From Henckelia pumila (lineage: Eukaryota; Streptophyta; Magnoliopsida; Lamiales; Gesneriaceae), in assembly GCF_033568475.1 (NCBI RefSeq), contig NC_133123.1:135058242-135122241 (forward strand): DNA of 64,000 bases, in the 5' to 3' direction. Under the pieces are notes generated by a model. That model saw nothing but the letters and a program-made list of their open reading frames with translations, was not told where the DNA came from and made no database searches. The position numbers and the translations under genes are program-made. Below are positions 37,831 through 51,366 of the stretch, piece by piece (within the stretch, counting starts at the first letter, position 1; each line of letters starts with the position of its first letter).

Positions 37831-39102
37831 AGTTTCTGGATTTAGATAGAAGTTTATGAGCGGGGTAGATTGAGTCTGTCTGATTGTTTGATATTACATG
37901 AGATTACATGTTGTATCTGATTATGTGCATTATTTGCTAGCATGCTTTATATTGCAATAATTATGTGATTGCATGATTATGTGCTTTTATTGCTACTGCA
38001 TGCTATATATGCACTTGTATTCCAGATTATTCTCAGTCAGAACCTGAATTCTCATGAGAATGCATGAGAATGCTTATCAGAGAAGGATGGAATAAATTGC
38101 TGCATATGATATTGTTTATGCACTAATCTGTTTGACAATCAGATATGCCTTCCCGTAAAGCATCGGTCCCTAGACATACATTGGCTATTCCTCAGGCCGA
38201 ACCAGCACCAGTACCACCGCCAATTGTTGAAATTCAGAATGCACAAAGTAGTACATCTGCTGACCCTATGGATCCTACTGCTACTCCAATGGAGACTTTG
38301 TTGAAGCGATTTCAGTCATTCAAACCGCCAAAACTGAAAGGAACAGAAAACTCAGTTGATTGTGAAAATTGGCTTGAAGATATAGAACAGCTGTTTGAAT
38401 CACTTGATTATACCGATGATCGTCATATCAGATTGGTAATACATCAACTTCATGACGTTGACAAAAGCTGGTGGATTACAACGAAACGGGCGTTAGAACA
38501 ACGAGGTACGATTATCACCTGGACTGTATTTAAAACTGAGTTCTATCAACGTTTCTTTCCAGTCTCCTATAGGAAGGATAAGGGTGCTGAATTTGCCAAT
38601 CTAAGGCAAGGCAACTTGAATATCGAAGAATATGTAGCCAAATTTTCAAGTCTTTTGAAGTTTGCTCCACATATAGCAGCGACTGATAAAGCAATGACAG
38701 ATCAGTTTATCAATGGCCTCAATCCGGATGTGTTTACTTTGGTGAATAGTGGATGACCTAATACTTTTGCTGACGCCTTGAATAAAGCTAAGGGAGCAGA
38801 ATCGGGGTTATTAGTACAAAGAGGAGCACCGTTCATTCCACAGCCATTACCACAGCCTGTATCAGCATCACTTCCACAGAATCCGCCACAGTTTCAGCAA
38901 CCATCTCTCAGAGTTGAGGGAGGAAGCAGTGGCAGAAAGGATTCTAGATTCAAGCCGAAAGGGAAGCAATTCAAGAGGGCAGACAGTAGTTTTTCCAGTT
39001 CTAGTGGACAGAGACAGTTTGGTACAGGGCAGAGAACTGGTGAATCAGGAGCATTTTGTGGTAAGTGTGGTGGACGACATGCAATTGAACAATGTAGAGG
39101 TG

Positions 39103-41129
39103 TGTAACGCCCCGTTTTTATCTTAATTGATGTTATTTGAGATAATCAATGATTTCAGAATTCAAGACCGGATTTTTTATTGATCAGGGTCCTTTTTGCA
39201 ATTTTCGGAAATTTCAGGGACTAAAACGCAAAAAGTGGATTTGTTATATTATAGACTTGTTGACTAAGTCTCTCATTCCTCCCTTATCTCCTCCAACTCG
39301 GTTTTACTTCATGGAAGGCGCCCAAATATTTTCCAAGCTTTTGTGATTTCATTTCTAGCTCAATCCGTCCGATAAAATTGATTTCTGACTTGATATCTGC
39401 AATCACAGCGACGAGTGCTCCGTTTGGAAGTAAGTTTATCTTAATTCTGAGAAGTTTGAATTAATTGATGTTGTCAGAATTTGTTTATATTCGGAGAGGA
39501 TGATTATGAGTTAGCAGTGATCGTTTATCTAAGACGGTTCGAAGATCTAACGACAATCGGAATTGTTATGATTTTTCTTGTCATTTTCGAAAATGATGAT
39601 TTTGAGATGTGTTGATTTTGTGTTGGGTTTGATGTTTGAGGATTGGAATGAGTATGTTGAGCTGTTGTTTGCTGTCTGCATTTCCGGATTGGTCAGTTTA
39701 TAGCCGTTATGCCGTCAGTTTGAGTTTTGGATATTGTTTCGATGTTTTGATCGTATTGAGTTTTGATTGAGTTTTGATATCGATTTTGATCCATGACTTC
39801 TTCTGATAGATTGATTGGGAGTCCTTGAAGTTGCTAGAGTTGCAGCTTTTGGCAAGTTTGGAAGAGTTGAGCCAGTATAGTATCGATATCTTTCTATATC
39901 GATTAATGAACTTGATTGGATAGTTTTTGAATTGAGAATTGTTGTTTTCAGATTGAAGTTTTGGAACGACAAAGAAGAGGTATAAGACGACTTCGAATTA
40001 GAATAGGACGATTAACTCAAATCAGGATTGATTCGAGTGTCCTAGAAGAAATCACATACTGCATGTTTGATTGCTTATTTGATTATATGATTGAATTTAT
40101 ATTGAGTGCATGAGATTACATATGTATTCATATTGAGCCTTGATTTATTCAATTTGAATTAGACGATCTAGGGATTGTAGTCGAGTAGCTTGGTAGGCGA
40201 ATTACTACCTTGTCGAGTAGCTCACTATAATGCTCTTGAGTCTAGAGGATTAAAGCATGCCATGTCCACCTCGAGAGGTGAGTCGGTGTGATTGTTGGAT
40301 GTTTTAACCTCGGGATCCCAACCCAAAGAAAGAAAGAATAGAAGAATTTCATTTGATTATCTGAGTCTGATAATCCAGAAGTTTTAAAGACATGCAAATC
40401 ATTTTAAATTCAGTACTTGATTGGATTAATTGATTATATGAGGAACGAGTTCATACATGACTTGATATGTTTATTTGATTTCATGTCAGTCTCTTTTATT
40501 GGGAATATCAATTCTCACGGGATTATCCGGCTGTTGTCTTTGTTTGTATGTGTACTTGGCAACAGGTGGGGCAGGACCGAGTCAGATACAACATGGCTAG
40601 GCGATTGAGAGAATAGAGTGAGGCTTGGATGTTAGGAGTCTATATGTATTTGAACTCCTTTTTGTATTAAATAAATCCGAATTAGATGGATTTTATTATG
40701 CATGTTATTTGTGAGGATTGTATAACGTTATGCTTATTAATTTGTATCTAGTTGAATGGGTTTTTAAGCTTTTATGTTGGATTAAATGGAAATGGATTTG
40801 AAGAAGAGAAACCAGAATTTTTCTGGGTAGAGGGTCTCGCTCGATCGGCGAATTCTTGCAGATCGAGCGAGCACCTTAGTAGCGAGGCAGTGTATGTGAA
40901 TTTTATGCTCGCTCGATCGGTAAGATTTTACCGATCGAGCGAGGGGTCCTGATCCTTGGACAGAGAACTGGAATCTTTTGGCCCGCTCGATCGGTAAGAT
41001 TTTACCGATCGAGCGAGCAACCCCTTTTTAAAAAAAAAAAATTTCCTTGAATTCTTTAATCCTATTCTTTTAATTGAGTTGATTAATTTAATTACCCTGA
41101 GATTGCATGATTAGAATCTAGGCCTCACA
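39103..41129 (+). repeat. 5' LTR of element C
   Basis: 2027 bp. Matches 46077-48108 with a small number of substitutions. Three long hairpins lie near its 3' end (40836-41015). Confidence 0.92.
40836..41015 (+). repeat. Three long hairpins in C's LTR
   Basis: 40836-40871 (CTCGCTCGATC with GATCGAGCGAG, divergent loop); 40908-40943 (CTCGCTCGATCGGTAA with its perfect 16-bp partner, loop GATT); 40984-41015 (CGCTCGATCGGTAA with its perfect 14-bp partner within a longer near-match, loop GATT). Repeated at about 47811-47990 in the 3' LTR with a few changes that break pairs. Confidence 0.82.
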
Positions 41130-41147
41130 TTAAGTGGTATCAGAGCG
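41130..41147 (+). promoter_or_regulatory. tRNA-Met primer-binding site of element C
   Basis: TTAAGTGGTATCAGAGCG just after the LTR end CTCACA. Confidence 0.88.
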
Positions 41148-41456
41148 TAAGTTTCTGGATTTTGTTCTAGAAGTGAGCGGGGTAGATCGAGTCCGCTTGA
41201 CATTAATTTCTCGCATGTGATTGATTAATTCTATGATTACAGAATATGCGAGCATGCTCTATTGATTGAAAATTTATTTGAATTACGTGACTTGGTGATT
41301 CAAATTGTGAAAGCATGATTGGATTGAGATATGAACTGTATTCATGCATTGATCTGAGTTCCATCTATCGAATTGGTAAGAAGATCAGAGGTTTCGTGAC
41401 ACTAGATTGATGAGATGTGAATTGTATTATCCGTGTTCTAACCCCTGTCAAATTAG

Positions 41457-43200
41457 ATGGGTACTCGAAGAAGGCTAGACATGAATACTCCACCGATTGT
41501 TCCTACTACAGAAACTCCTCCGGTTATGACTCCTCCGGTGGTACAGATGGATGAGACGATCACGCCTATGAAAGCCTTACTGAAAAGATTCAAATCCTTC
41601 AGGCCACCGTATTTGAATGGGAAAGAGAATTCGGTAGATTGTGAGAGTTGGTTTGATGATATAGATCAGCTCTTCGATTCGTTCGACTACTCTGACGACC
41701 GCAGGGTTAGATTGGTTATTCATCAACTGCAGGGAGTGGCAAAAAGTTGGTGGATGACAACCAAGAAAGCCAAAGAGAACAGAGGTACGGAAATCACTTG
41801 GGCACTTTTTAAATCTGAATTCTATAAAAGATTTTTTCCAGTTTCCTATCGAAAGGACAAAGGTTCCGAGTTTGCAAATTTGAAGCAAGGTAATATGAGT
41901 ATCGAGGACTATGTTGCAAAATTTGACAGTTTACTGATGTTCGCTCCGCATATTGCCGATAATGAGGAGGAAAAAGCAGACCAGTTCATTAACGGTTTGC
42001 ACCCTGACATCTTTATTCTGGTGAATACTGGGAGGCCAGATAACTTTTCAGATGCGATGGATCAGGCCAAGGGGGCAGAAGCGGGAATGTTAAGGAAGAG
42101 GGAGAATCAATACCAGCCTCAACAGCAACAACAGATGCAGTATCAAAATCAGCCGCAGATGAATGAGGGTGGTAACAGTGGTGGTGGCAAGAAGAACTAT
42201 TTCCGTCCCAAATGAAAGCAGTTCAAGAAGTCTGGAAGCAGTTCTTCGAGATCGAGTTGTTCGAGACAGTTCAGTTATGGTCAGGGTTCAGGATCTTCGG
42301 GAGCTTTGTGTAGCAAGTGCAGAGGACGACACTCCAGCGACCAGTGTAGGGGAATCTTTGGGAACTGCTACATCTGCCAGCAGACGGGACATTATGCCAG
42401 ATAGTGTCCTCAAAAGGGTTCTGACCAGACTCAGAGTGGAAATGCCTCTCGACAGTCATCTCAGCCTCAGAGGCAATCGACTGTAGTTCACTCATTCCAA
42501 CCTCAGCGGCAGAACCGTCAGGGAGGTAATCAAAGTTCGAACCAACCTTCCCGACTGCATGCTAGAGTGTTTGCTCTGAATGAGGATCAGGCTCAGGCAG
42601 CACCTGATGACGTGATTTCAGGTAACTGTAAGATTTTTGGATATTCTGCTTATATTATGATAGATACAAGTGCATCTCACTCGTTTATATCAGAGAAATT
42701 TGTTTTGATGCATGCTTTACCTGTTGAGTCTTTGCCTTCATTTGTTTCGGTTACTTCACCTTTGGGTGGAGGAATTGTATCGAAGAATTTGGTTAGAAAT
42801 TGTGAGTTGAAGTTTGGAGAGAATTCGATCGAGTTTGACTGTATTGTACTTAGCCTATCTGATTTTGACTGCATTATGGGGATAGATGTTTTGACTGAGT
42901 ACAGGGCTACCGTGGATTGTTTTCAAAAGGTAGTTTGGTTCAGACCAGATATGGCAGATGAATGGAGATTCTTCGGTAAGGGTTCTCGTTCTAAAATTCC
43001 TTTGATATCTGTCTTATCTATGACTAGATTATTACAGAGAGGAGCCGAAGGATTCCTTGTTTATGCGATCGATATTCTGAAGTCTAGCCCTGAGCTGAAC
43101 GATATACCAGTGCTTAGAGAATTCCCTGATGTGTTTGCAGATGAAATTCCAGGTTTTCCGCCGATTAGAGAGATTGAGTTTAGCATTGATTTGACGACAC
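41457..43200 (+). pseudogene. gag: Gag-protease of element C with two stops
   Basis: Begins MGTRRRLDMNTPP. Capsid (LNGKENSVDCESWFDDIDQL, SWWMTTKKAKENRG, FFPVSYRKDKGSEFANLKQG), a Gln-rich linker, TGA at 42213-42215, knuckles near CSKCRGRHSSDQC and CYICQQTGHYAR, TAG at 42402-42404, then the protease (IDTSASHSFISEKF) near 42660. All lie in one frame, so the two stops are point changes. Comparison with element A shows about 16 bp missing near 43193, which throws the frame before RT. Confidence 0.88.
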
Positions 43201-45979
43201 GAAAGCTCCGTACCGAATGGCTTCGATCGAATTGAAGGAATTGAAGGAACAGTTGGAAGACTTGATTGCCAAGGGATACATTCGACCCAGTGTATCACCT
43301 TGGGGTGCTCCTGTCCTGTTTGTTAGAAAGAAAGATGGCTCTATGCATCTCTGCATTGACTACCTCCAACTGAATCAGGAGACGGTTAAGAACAGGTATC
43401 CTTTACCTCGTATAGATGATCTTTTTGACCAGTTGCAGGGTTCTTGTATTTATTCGAAGATAGATTTGAGATCGGGTTATCACCAACTGAGAGTTCGTGA
43501 AGAAGATGTTCCTAAGACTGTGTTTCGAACAAGGTATGGACATTTTGAATTTCTTGTCATGCCTTTTGGTTTGACGAACGCCCCAGCGGTCTTTATGGGG
43601 TTGATGAACCGAATCTTTCAGCGTTTTCTTGATGAGTTTGTGATTATTTTCATTGACGATATCTTGATCTATTCTAAGAGTCGTACCGAGCATGCAGAAC
43701 ATTTGAGAACTGTGTTGCAGATTTTGAGGACAGAACAGTTATTCGCCAAGCTTTCAAAGTGCGAGTTTTGGCTTGACAGAGTTGTCTTTCTGGGGCATAT
43801 TATTTCAGGAGATGGAATTTCTGTTGATCCCAGTAAGATAGAAGCAGTGATGAATTGGCGCAGGCCGACTTCTGTGCCCAAGATCCGAAGTTTTATGGGC
43901 TTAGCGGGGTACTATCGCAGATTTATTCAGGGCTTCTCTTCTATTGCGAAGCCTATTACCCAGTTGACTCAAAAGAATGCTCCTTTTCTTTGGACAGATG
44001 AGTGTGAAGCCAGTTTCATGGAATTGAAAAAACGATTAACCAGTGCTCCGATTCTTTCTATTCCATCTGGTTCTGGAGGTTTCACAGTTTATTGCGATGC
44101 TTCTCATCTTGGTCTTGGTTGTGTTCTTATGCAGAGGAAGCACGTGATAGCTTATGCATCTAGGCAGTTGAAATCGCACGAGACTCGCTATCCAATTCAT
44201 GATCTTGAACTCGCCGCTATTATTTTTGCCTTGAAGATCTGGCATCACTACTTGTATGGTGAGTCTTTTGAGATCTTTTCGGATCATAAGAGTCTAAAGT
44301 ACTTATTTTCACAGTCTGAGTTGAATATGAGGCAGAGAAAATGGCTAGATTTATTGAAGGACTTCGACTGCGAGATTAAGTACTACCCGGGGAAGTCGAA
44401 TGCAGCTGCCGATGCTTTGAGTCGTAAGCTTTGCTCTTTATCTCTTTCGACGATCGGTGTGTCTCGTTTGATTGATGACTGTTGCAATTCTGGATTGGAG
44501 TTTGAGTCAGATAGGAATCCGATCAGAGTTTGTGCGATTCAGGCCGAGCCAGAGTTGTTTGTGTCGATCAGAAAAGCACAGAAATCAGATGAGAGTATTC
44601 AGAGGTCGATAGAGAAAGTGAGATCAGGACACCAGTCTGAGTTTCAGGTCAGGGATGATGTTTTGTTTGTGAATAGCCGTATTGTTGTGCCTGAGATTGA
44701 TGAGTTAAGACAGCGTATTCTGAGAGAGGCGCATTGCAGTCGGTTCAGTGTTCATCCCAGAGGCCAAAAGATGTATAACGACCTGAAGAGTCAGTTTTGG
44801 TGGAAGAAGATGAAGAGTGATGTTGCGAGGTTTGTTTCCCGATGTCTGAATTGTCAGCAAGTGAAAGCCGAGAGAAAAAGGCCGGAAGGTCTTCTGCACA
44901 GTTTGTCTATCCCGGAATGGAAGTGGGATCACATCTCGATGGACTTCGTCACGAAACTACCCCGGTCTATTCGGGGTTGTGATGCTATTTGGGTTGTGAT
45001 TGATAGGTTGACGAAGTCTGCTTGTTTCATTCCGTATCGGATGACTTATCGACACGACCAGATGACAGAGTTGTACGTCAGAGAGATCGTCAGATTGCAC
45101 GGTGTGCCGAGATCCATTATTTCTGACCGAGATCCTCGGTTTACTTCTCACTTCTGGCACAGTCTGCAAGAGGATCTTGGTACTAGATTGCACTTGAGTA
45201 CAGCATACCATCCTCAGACCGACGGTCAATCAGAACGGACGATTCAGACTCTGGAGGATATGTTACGAGCAGTGGTGCTTGACTTTGGCACTGCTTGGCA
45301 AGATTCATTGCCTCTCGTTGAGTTTTCGTACAACAACAACTTCCAGACGAGTATAGGAATGGCACCATTCGAAGAGTTGTACGGAAAGAAGTGCAGATCT
45401 CCTCTGTACTGGGATGAGATATCTGAGTCCCCAGACTTGGGACCAGATATGATTCGTGATATGGCTGAGCAAGTGAAGATTATTCGATTGAGAATGAAGA
45501 CTGCTCAGGACCGACAAGCGAAGTATGCGAATATCCGTCGTAGACCTCTATCTTTTGATCAGGGAGACCGTGTATTCTTGAAGATTTCTCCGTTTAGAGG
45601 TACTGTTAGATTTGGAAAGAGAGGGAAGTTGGCACCGAGATTCATCGGCCCGTACGAAGTTTTACAGAAGATAGGCGATCTAGCCTACCGATTAGCACTT
45701 CCTCCTTCTTTATCTGGTATTCACGACGTCTTTTATGTCTCGATGCTGAGGAAATACCATCCCGATCCTTCTCATGTGCTTCAGCCTGACGAAGCCGAAC
45801 TTGATGAAACTCTGAGTTACTTTGAGAGACCGATTCAGATCCTTGACAGAAAGGAGAAGCAGCTCAGAACCAAAACGATTCCTTTGGTAAAAGTTCAGTG
45901 GAGTCGTCACGGAGTCGAAGAAGCGACTTGGGAGACAGAATCTGATATGAGGCAGAGATTTCCTGATTTATTAATCTGA
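43200..45979 (+). CDS. pol: Pol of element C (RT-RNaseH-IN-chromodomain), intact but out of frame with gag
   Basis: Continuous frame of about 920 codons. RT ([27 protein letters not shown]), RNase H ([32 protein letters not shown]), integrase zinc finger ([29 protein letters not shown]) and core ([34 protein letters not shown]), and a chromodomain-like end ([20 protein letters not shown]). The first codons follow the 16-bp deletion, so it has no proper protease or start. It is a close homologue of A's pol but much better preserved. Confidence 0.88.
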
Positions 45980-46076
45980 TGTGAGTTCTTAATTCTGTTC
46001 TTGAATTCTTAATTATCTTCTTATGAGTTGATATCGATGATTTCGAGGACGAAATCTTTTCTTAGAAGGGGGGAAT

Positions 46077-48108
46077 TGTAACGCCCTGTTTTTATCTTAA
46101 TTGATGTTATTTGAGATAATCAGTGATTTCAGAATTCGAGACCGGACTTTTTATTGATCAGGGTCCTTTTTGAAATTTTTGGAAATTTCAGGGACTAAAA
46201 CGCAAAAAGTGGATTTGTTATATTATAGACTTGTTGACTAAGTCTCTCATTTCTCCCTTATCTCCTCCAACTCGGTTTTACTCCATGGAAGGCGCCCAAA
46301 GATTTTCCAAGCTTTTGTGATTTCATTTCTAGCTCAATCCGTCCGATAGAATTGATTTCTGACTTGATATCTGCGATCACAGCGACGAGTGCTCCATTTG
46401 GAAGTAAGTTTATCTTAATTCTGAGAAGTTTGAATTTATTGATGTTGTCAGAATTTGTTTATATTCGGAGAGGATGATTATGAGTTAGCAGTGATCGTTT
46501 ATCTAAGACGGTTCGAAGATCTAACGACAATCGGAATTGTTATGATTTTTCTTGTCATTTTCGAAAATTATGATTTTGAGATGTGTTGATTTTGTGTTGG
46601 GTTTGATGTTTGAGGATTGGAATGAGTATGTTGAGCTGTTGTTTTGCTGTCTGCATTTCCGGATTGGTCAGTTTATAGCCGTTATGCAGTCAGTTTGAGT
46701 TTTGGATATCGTTTCAATGTTTTGATCGTATTGAGTTTTGATTGAGTTTTGATATCGATTTTGATCTGTGACTTCTTCTGATAGATTGATTGGAAGTCCT
46801 TGAAGTTGCTAGAGTTGCAGCTTTTGGCAAGTTTGGAAGAGTTGAGCCGGTATAGTATCGATGTCTTTCTATATCGATTAATGAACTTGATTGGATAGTT
46901 TTTGAATTGAGAATTGTTGTTTTCAGATTGAAGTTTTGGAACGACAAAGAAGAGGTATAAGACGACTTCGAATTAGAATAGGACGATTAACTCAAATCAG
47001 GATTGATTCGAGTGTCCTAGAAGAAATCACATAATGCATGTTTGATTGCTTATTTGATTATATGATTGAATTTATATTGAGTGCATGAGATTACATATGT
47101 ATTCATATTGAGCCTTGATTTATTCAATTTGAATTAGACGATCTAGGGATTGTAGTCGAGTAGCTTGGTAGGCGAATTACTACCTTGTCGAGTAGCTCAC
47201 TATAATGCTCTTGAGTCTAGAGGATTAAAGCATGCCATGTCCACCTCGAGAGGTGAGTCGGTGTGATTGTTGGATGTTTTAACCTCGGGATCCCAACTCA
47301 AAGAAAGAAAGAATAGAAGAATTTCATTTGATTATCTGAGTCTGATAATCCAAAAGTTTTAAAGACATGCAAATCATTTTAAATTCAGTACTTGATTGGA
47401 TTAATTGATTATATGAGGAACGAGTTCATACATGACTTGATATGTTTATTTGATTGCATGTCAATCTCTTTTATTGAGAATATCAATTCTCACCGGATTA
47501 TCCGGCTGTTGTCTTTGTTTGTATGTGTACTTGGCAACAGGTGGGGCAGGACCGAGTCAGAGACAACATGGCTAGGCGATTGAGAGAATAGAGTGAGGCT
47601 TGGATGTTAGGAGTCTATATGTATTTGAACTCCTTTTTGTATTAAATAAATCCGAATTAGATGGATTTTATTAAGCATGTTATTTGTGAGGATTGTACAA
47701 CGTTATGCTTATTATGTTGTATCTAGTTGAATGGGTTTTTAAGCTTTTATGTTGGATTAAATGGAAATGGATTTGAAGAAGAGAAACCAGAATTTTTCTG
47801 GGCAGAGGGTCTCGCTCGATCGGCGAATTCTTGCAGATCAAGCGAGCACCTTAGTAGCGAGGCAGTGTATGTGAATTTTATGCTCGCTCGATCGGTAAGA
47901 TTTTACCGATCGAGCGAGGGGTCCTGATCCTTGGACAGAGAACTGGAATCTTTTGGCCTGCTCGATCGGTAAGATTTTACCGATCGAGCGAGCAACCCCT
48001 TTTTTTTTAAAAAAAAAAGTTTTCCTTGAATTCTTTAATCCTATTCTTTTAATTGAGTTGATTAATTTAATTACCCTAAGATTGCATGATTAGAATCTAG
48101 GCCTCACA
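46077..48108 (+). repeat. 3' LTR of element C
   Basis: 2032 bp TGTAACGCCC..CTCACA, followed by AGGTG and the rest of A's gag. Confidence 0.92.
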
Positions 48109-51100
48109 AGGTGTGTTAGGAAATTGTAATATCTGTCGCCAACCAGGTCATTATGCCAAGGTATGTCCTCAACGAGCTATTGGTGAAAGTTCTTCTCGAC
48201 CAGCACCTCAGGCAGAAAGGCAATCAGTGCATTCATTCCAGCCTCAACAACAGACCAGAGCAGGGGGAAGCCAGACTGTGACTCAACCTCCTAGACAACA
48301 GGCTTGAGTATTTGCACTTACTGAGGAACAGGCACAGGCAGCACCTAACGATGTCATAGCAGGTAACTGCTCTATTTATGGTTATCCTGCCTATGTTTTG
48401 ATAGATACATGTGCATCACATACATTCATCTCTGAAAAATTTGTCATGATGCATTCTTTATCGTCTGAGCCATTGCCTATTGTTGTTTCTATTTCATCAC
48501 CTTTGGGTGAAGGTATTATATCTGTTCGAATGATTCGAAATTGTTCTTTGCAATATGACGGGAATGTGATTGATATAGATTGTATAGTACTTGGATTATC
48601 AGATTTCGATTGTATTGTCGGTATAGACATGTTAACCAAGTACAGGGCGACTGTAGATTGTTTTCAGAAAGTGGTCAGATTTAGACCAGAAATGGCATCT
48701 GAATGGAAATTTTACGGTAAGGGTTCTCGAGCCAAGATCCCTTTGATATCTGTGTTATCTATGACCCGTTTATTGCAGAGAGGTGCAGATGGATTTTTGA
48801 TTTATGCAGTCGATGTATTGAAATCCAGTCCAGTAGTAACAGATATTCCAGTTGTGCATGAATTTGCTGATGTATTTCCTGATGAAATTCCTGGTTTAAC
48901 TCCAGTCCGAGAGATAGATTTCAGCATTGATTTAATGTCAGGTACACAACCAATATCCAAAGCTCCTTACAGAATGGCACCTATTGAATTGAAGGAGTTG
49001 AAGGATCAGCTGGAAGATTTATTGGCCAAAGGGTACATTAGGCCGAGCGTTTCACCTTGGGGCGCTCCGGTACTGTTTGTACGAAAGAAAGATGGTTCAA
49101 TGCGCTTATGTATTGATTATCATCAATTGAACATGGTAACCATCAAGAATAAATATCCACTGCCTAGAATAGATGATTTGTTTGATCAACTACAGGGTTC
49201 GAGCATCTATTCTAAGATTGATTTGCGATCTGGATATCATCAGCTGAGAGTACGAGATGAAGATATTCCTAAAACTGCTTTCAGAACAAGGTATGAACAT
49301 TATGAATTTATCGTCATGCCTTTTGGTTTAACCAATGCTCCTGCAGTATTTATGGGATTAATGAATCGGGTATTTCAGAAATACTTGGATGACTTTGTCA
49401 TTATTTTATCGATGATATCTTGATATATTTCAAGAATGTGGATGATCATGCTGAACATCTCAGAATCATTTTACAGACTTTGAGAAATGAGAAATTATAT
49501 GCCAAGTTATCGAAATGTGAATTTTGGTTGCAGAAAGTTGTGTTTCTTGGGCATATTATTTCAGGTGATGGAATTTCAGTGGATCCAAGCAAGGTCGAGG
49601 CTATACTGAATTGGCCTAGACCTATATCAGTGCCAAAAATACAGAGTTTTATGGGCTTGGCAGGTTATTATAGACGCTTTATCAGAGATTTCTCCAGCAT
49701 TGCAAAGCCTATTACGCAATTGACACAGAAAAATAAGCCGTATGTCTGGACTGAAGCCTGTGAAACTAGCTTCTTGGAGTTAAAGAAGAGGCTTACAAGT
49801 GCACCTGTCTTTGACAATTCCATCAGGTACGGGTGATTTTGTTGTATATTGTGATGCTTCTCACAAGGGTCTGGGTTGTGTACTTATGTAGCGAGGACAT
49901 GTTATTGCTTATGCATCGAGACAGTTGAAGCCACATGAGACTCGGTATCCTATCCATTATTTGGAGCTTGCCGCTATTGTCTTTGCATTGAAAATATGGC
50001 GACATTATCTTTATGGTGAGAAGTTTGACATCTTTTCTGATCATAAAAGTTTGAAATATCTGTTTTCGCAATCAGAATTGAATATGAGACATCGTAGATG
50101 GCTTGATTTACTGAAAGATTTCGATTGTGAGATCAAATATTATCCAGAAAAATCTAATGCAGCTGCAGACGCCTTGAGTAGAAAGGTATGTTCCTTATCC
50201 TTGTCTACGATAGGTGTATCTCAATTGGTGGAAGATTGTTGTATTTCTGGACTAGTATTTGAAACAGATATGCAACCTATCCATGTTTATGCTATGAAAG
50301 CTGAGCCAGAACTTTTGATAAGAATCAAAGAAGCACAGAAAGAGGATCCGACTATTCAGAATTTGATTGCTATTGTCAGATCTGGACATCAATCTGAATA
50401 TAAGGTCAGTGCTGATGATGTTTTATATGTGAATAACAGACTTGTTGTTCCAAATGTTTCGGACTTGAAACAGCAGATATTGAAAGAGGCTCACAACAGT
50501 CGATTCAGTATTCATCCTGGTGGCAGGAAAATGTATAATGATCTAAAGACACAGTATTGGTAGAAACAGATGAAAGCAAATGTCACAGATTTTGTGTCTA
50601 AATGTTTGAATTGCCAACAGGTAAAAGCAGAAAGAAAGAAACCAGGTAGTCTATTACAGAGTTTATCAGTTCCAGAATGGAAATGGGATCACATTTTCAT
50701 GGATTTTGTTACACAGCTATCACGTTCATCCTGAGGGTGCGATGCCATTTGGGTGATTATTGATCGTTTGATGAATCAGCATGTTTTATTCCGTACAAAA
50801 AGACGTACAGACATGATCAGATGGCAGAAATCTACGTCAGATTAGTGGTAAGATTACATGGTGTGCCTAAATCTATTGTTTCAGATCGAGATCCTAGATT
50901 TACATCACACTTTTGGCATAGCTTGCAACAAGCTCTTGGTACTCAATTGCATCTGAGTACAGCTTATCATCCTCAAAAAGATGGACAGTCAGAGCGGACT
51001 ATCCAGACACTTGAGGATATGTTGAGAGCTATAGTACTAGATTTTGGTACTAGTTAGCAAGATTCATTACCACTTGCAGAATTTTCTTATAATAACAGCT

Positions 51101-51366
51101 ATCAGACTAGCATTGAGATGACTCCTTTTGAAGCACTGTACGGAAAGAAATGTAGATCACCGTTATATTGGGATGATATCTCATATGTACCAGATGTTGG
51201 GCCGGATATGATCAGAGAAATGACTGAAAAAGTGAAGCTTATTCAGAAAAGAATGAAAACAGCTCAAGATAGACAAGCAAAGTATGCAAATATCAGACGA
51301 CGACCTCTATATTTTGATCAGGGAGACAGAGTTTTCTTTAAGATTTCTCCGTTTAGAGGTACAGTC

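Larger units (their letters stand above)
39103..48108 (+). mobile_element. Gypsy element C (Tekay-like) nested in A's gag
   Basis: 9006 bp, LTRs 39103-41129 (2027 bp) and 46077-48108 (2032 bp), TGTAACGCCC..GCCTCACA, flanked by AGGTG (39098-39102 and 48109-48113) within A's gag frame. Primer-binding site 41130-41147; polypurine tract AGAAGGGGGGAAT before 46077. LTRs are closely similar. Pol is one long frame, but gag has two stops and the gag-pol junction has a deletion. Confidence 0.94.
38145..48307 (+). pseudogene. gag: Gag of element A, split by element C
   Basis: Begins MPSRKASVPRHTLAIP at 38145. A capsid domain follows (FKPPKLKGTENSVDCENW, SLDYTDDRHIRLVIHQL, FFPVSYRKDKGAEFANLRQG). TGA at 38754-38756 replaces a conserved Arg codon. 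The frame continues to CGKCGGRHAIEQCRG, where C is inserted (39103-48108); it resumes at 48114 with the zinc knuckle CNICRQPGHYAKVC and meets a TGA at 48305-48307. Non-functional. Close relative of the gag of element C. Confidence 0.88.
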
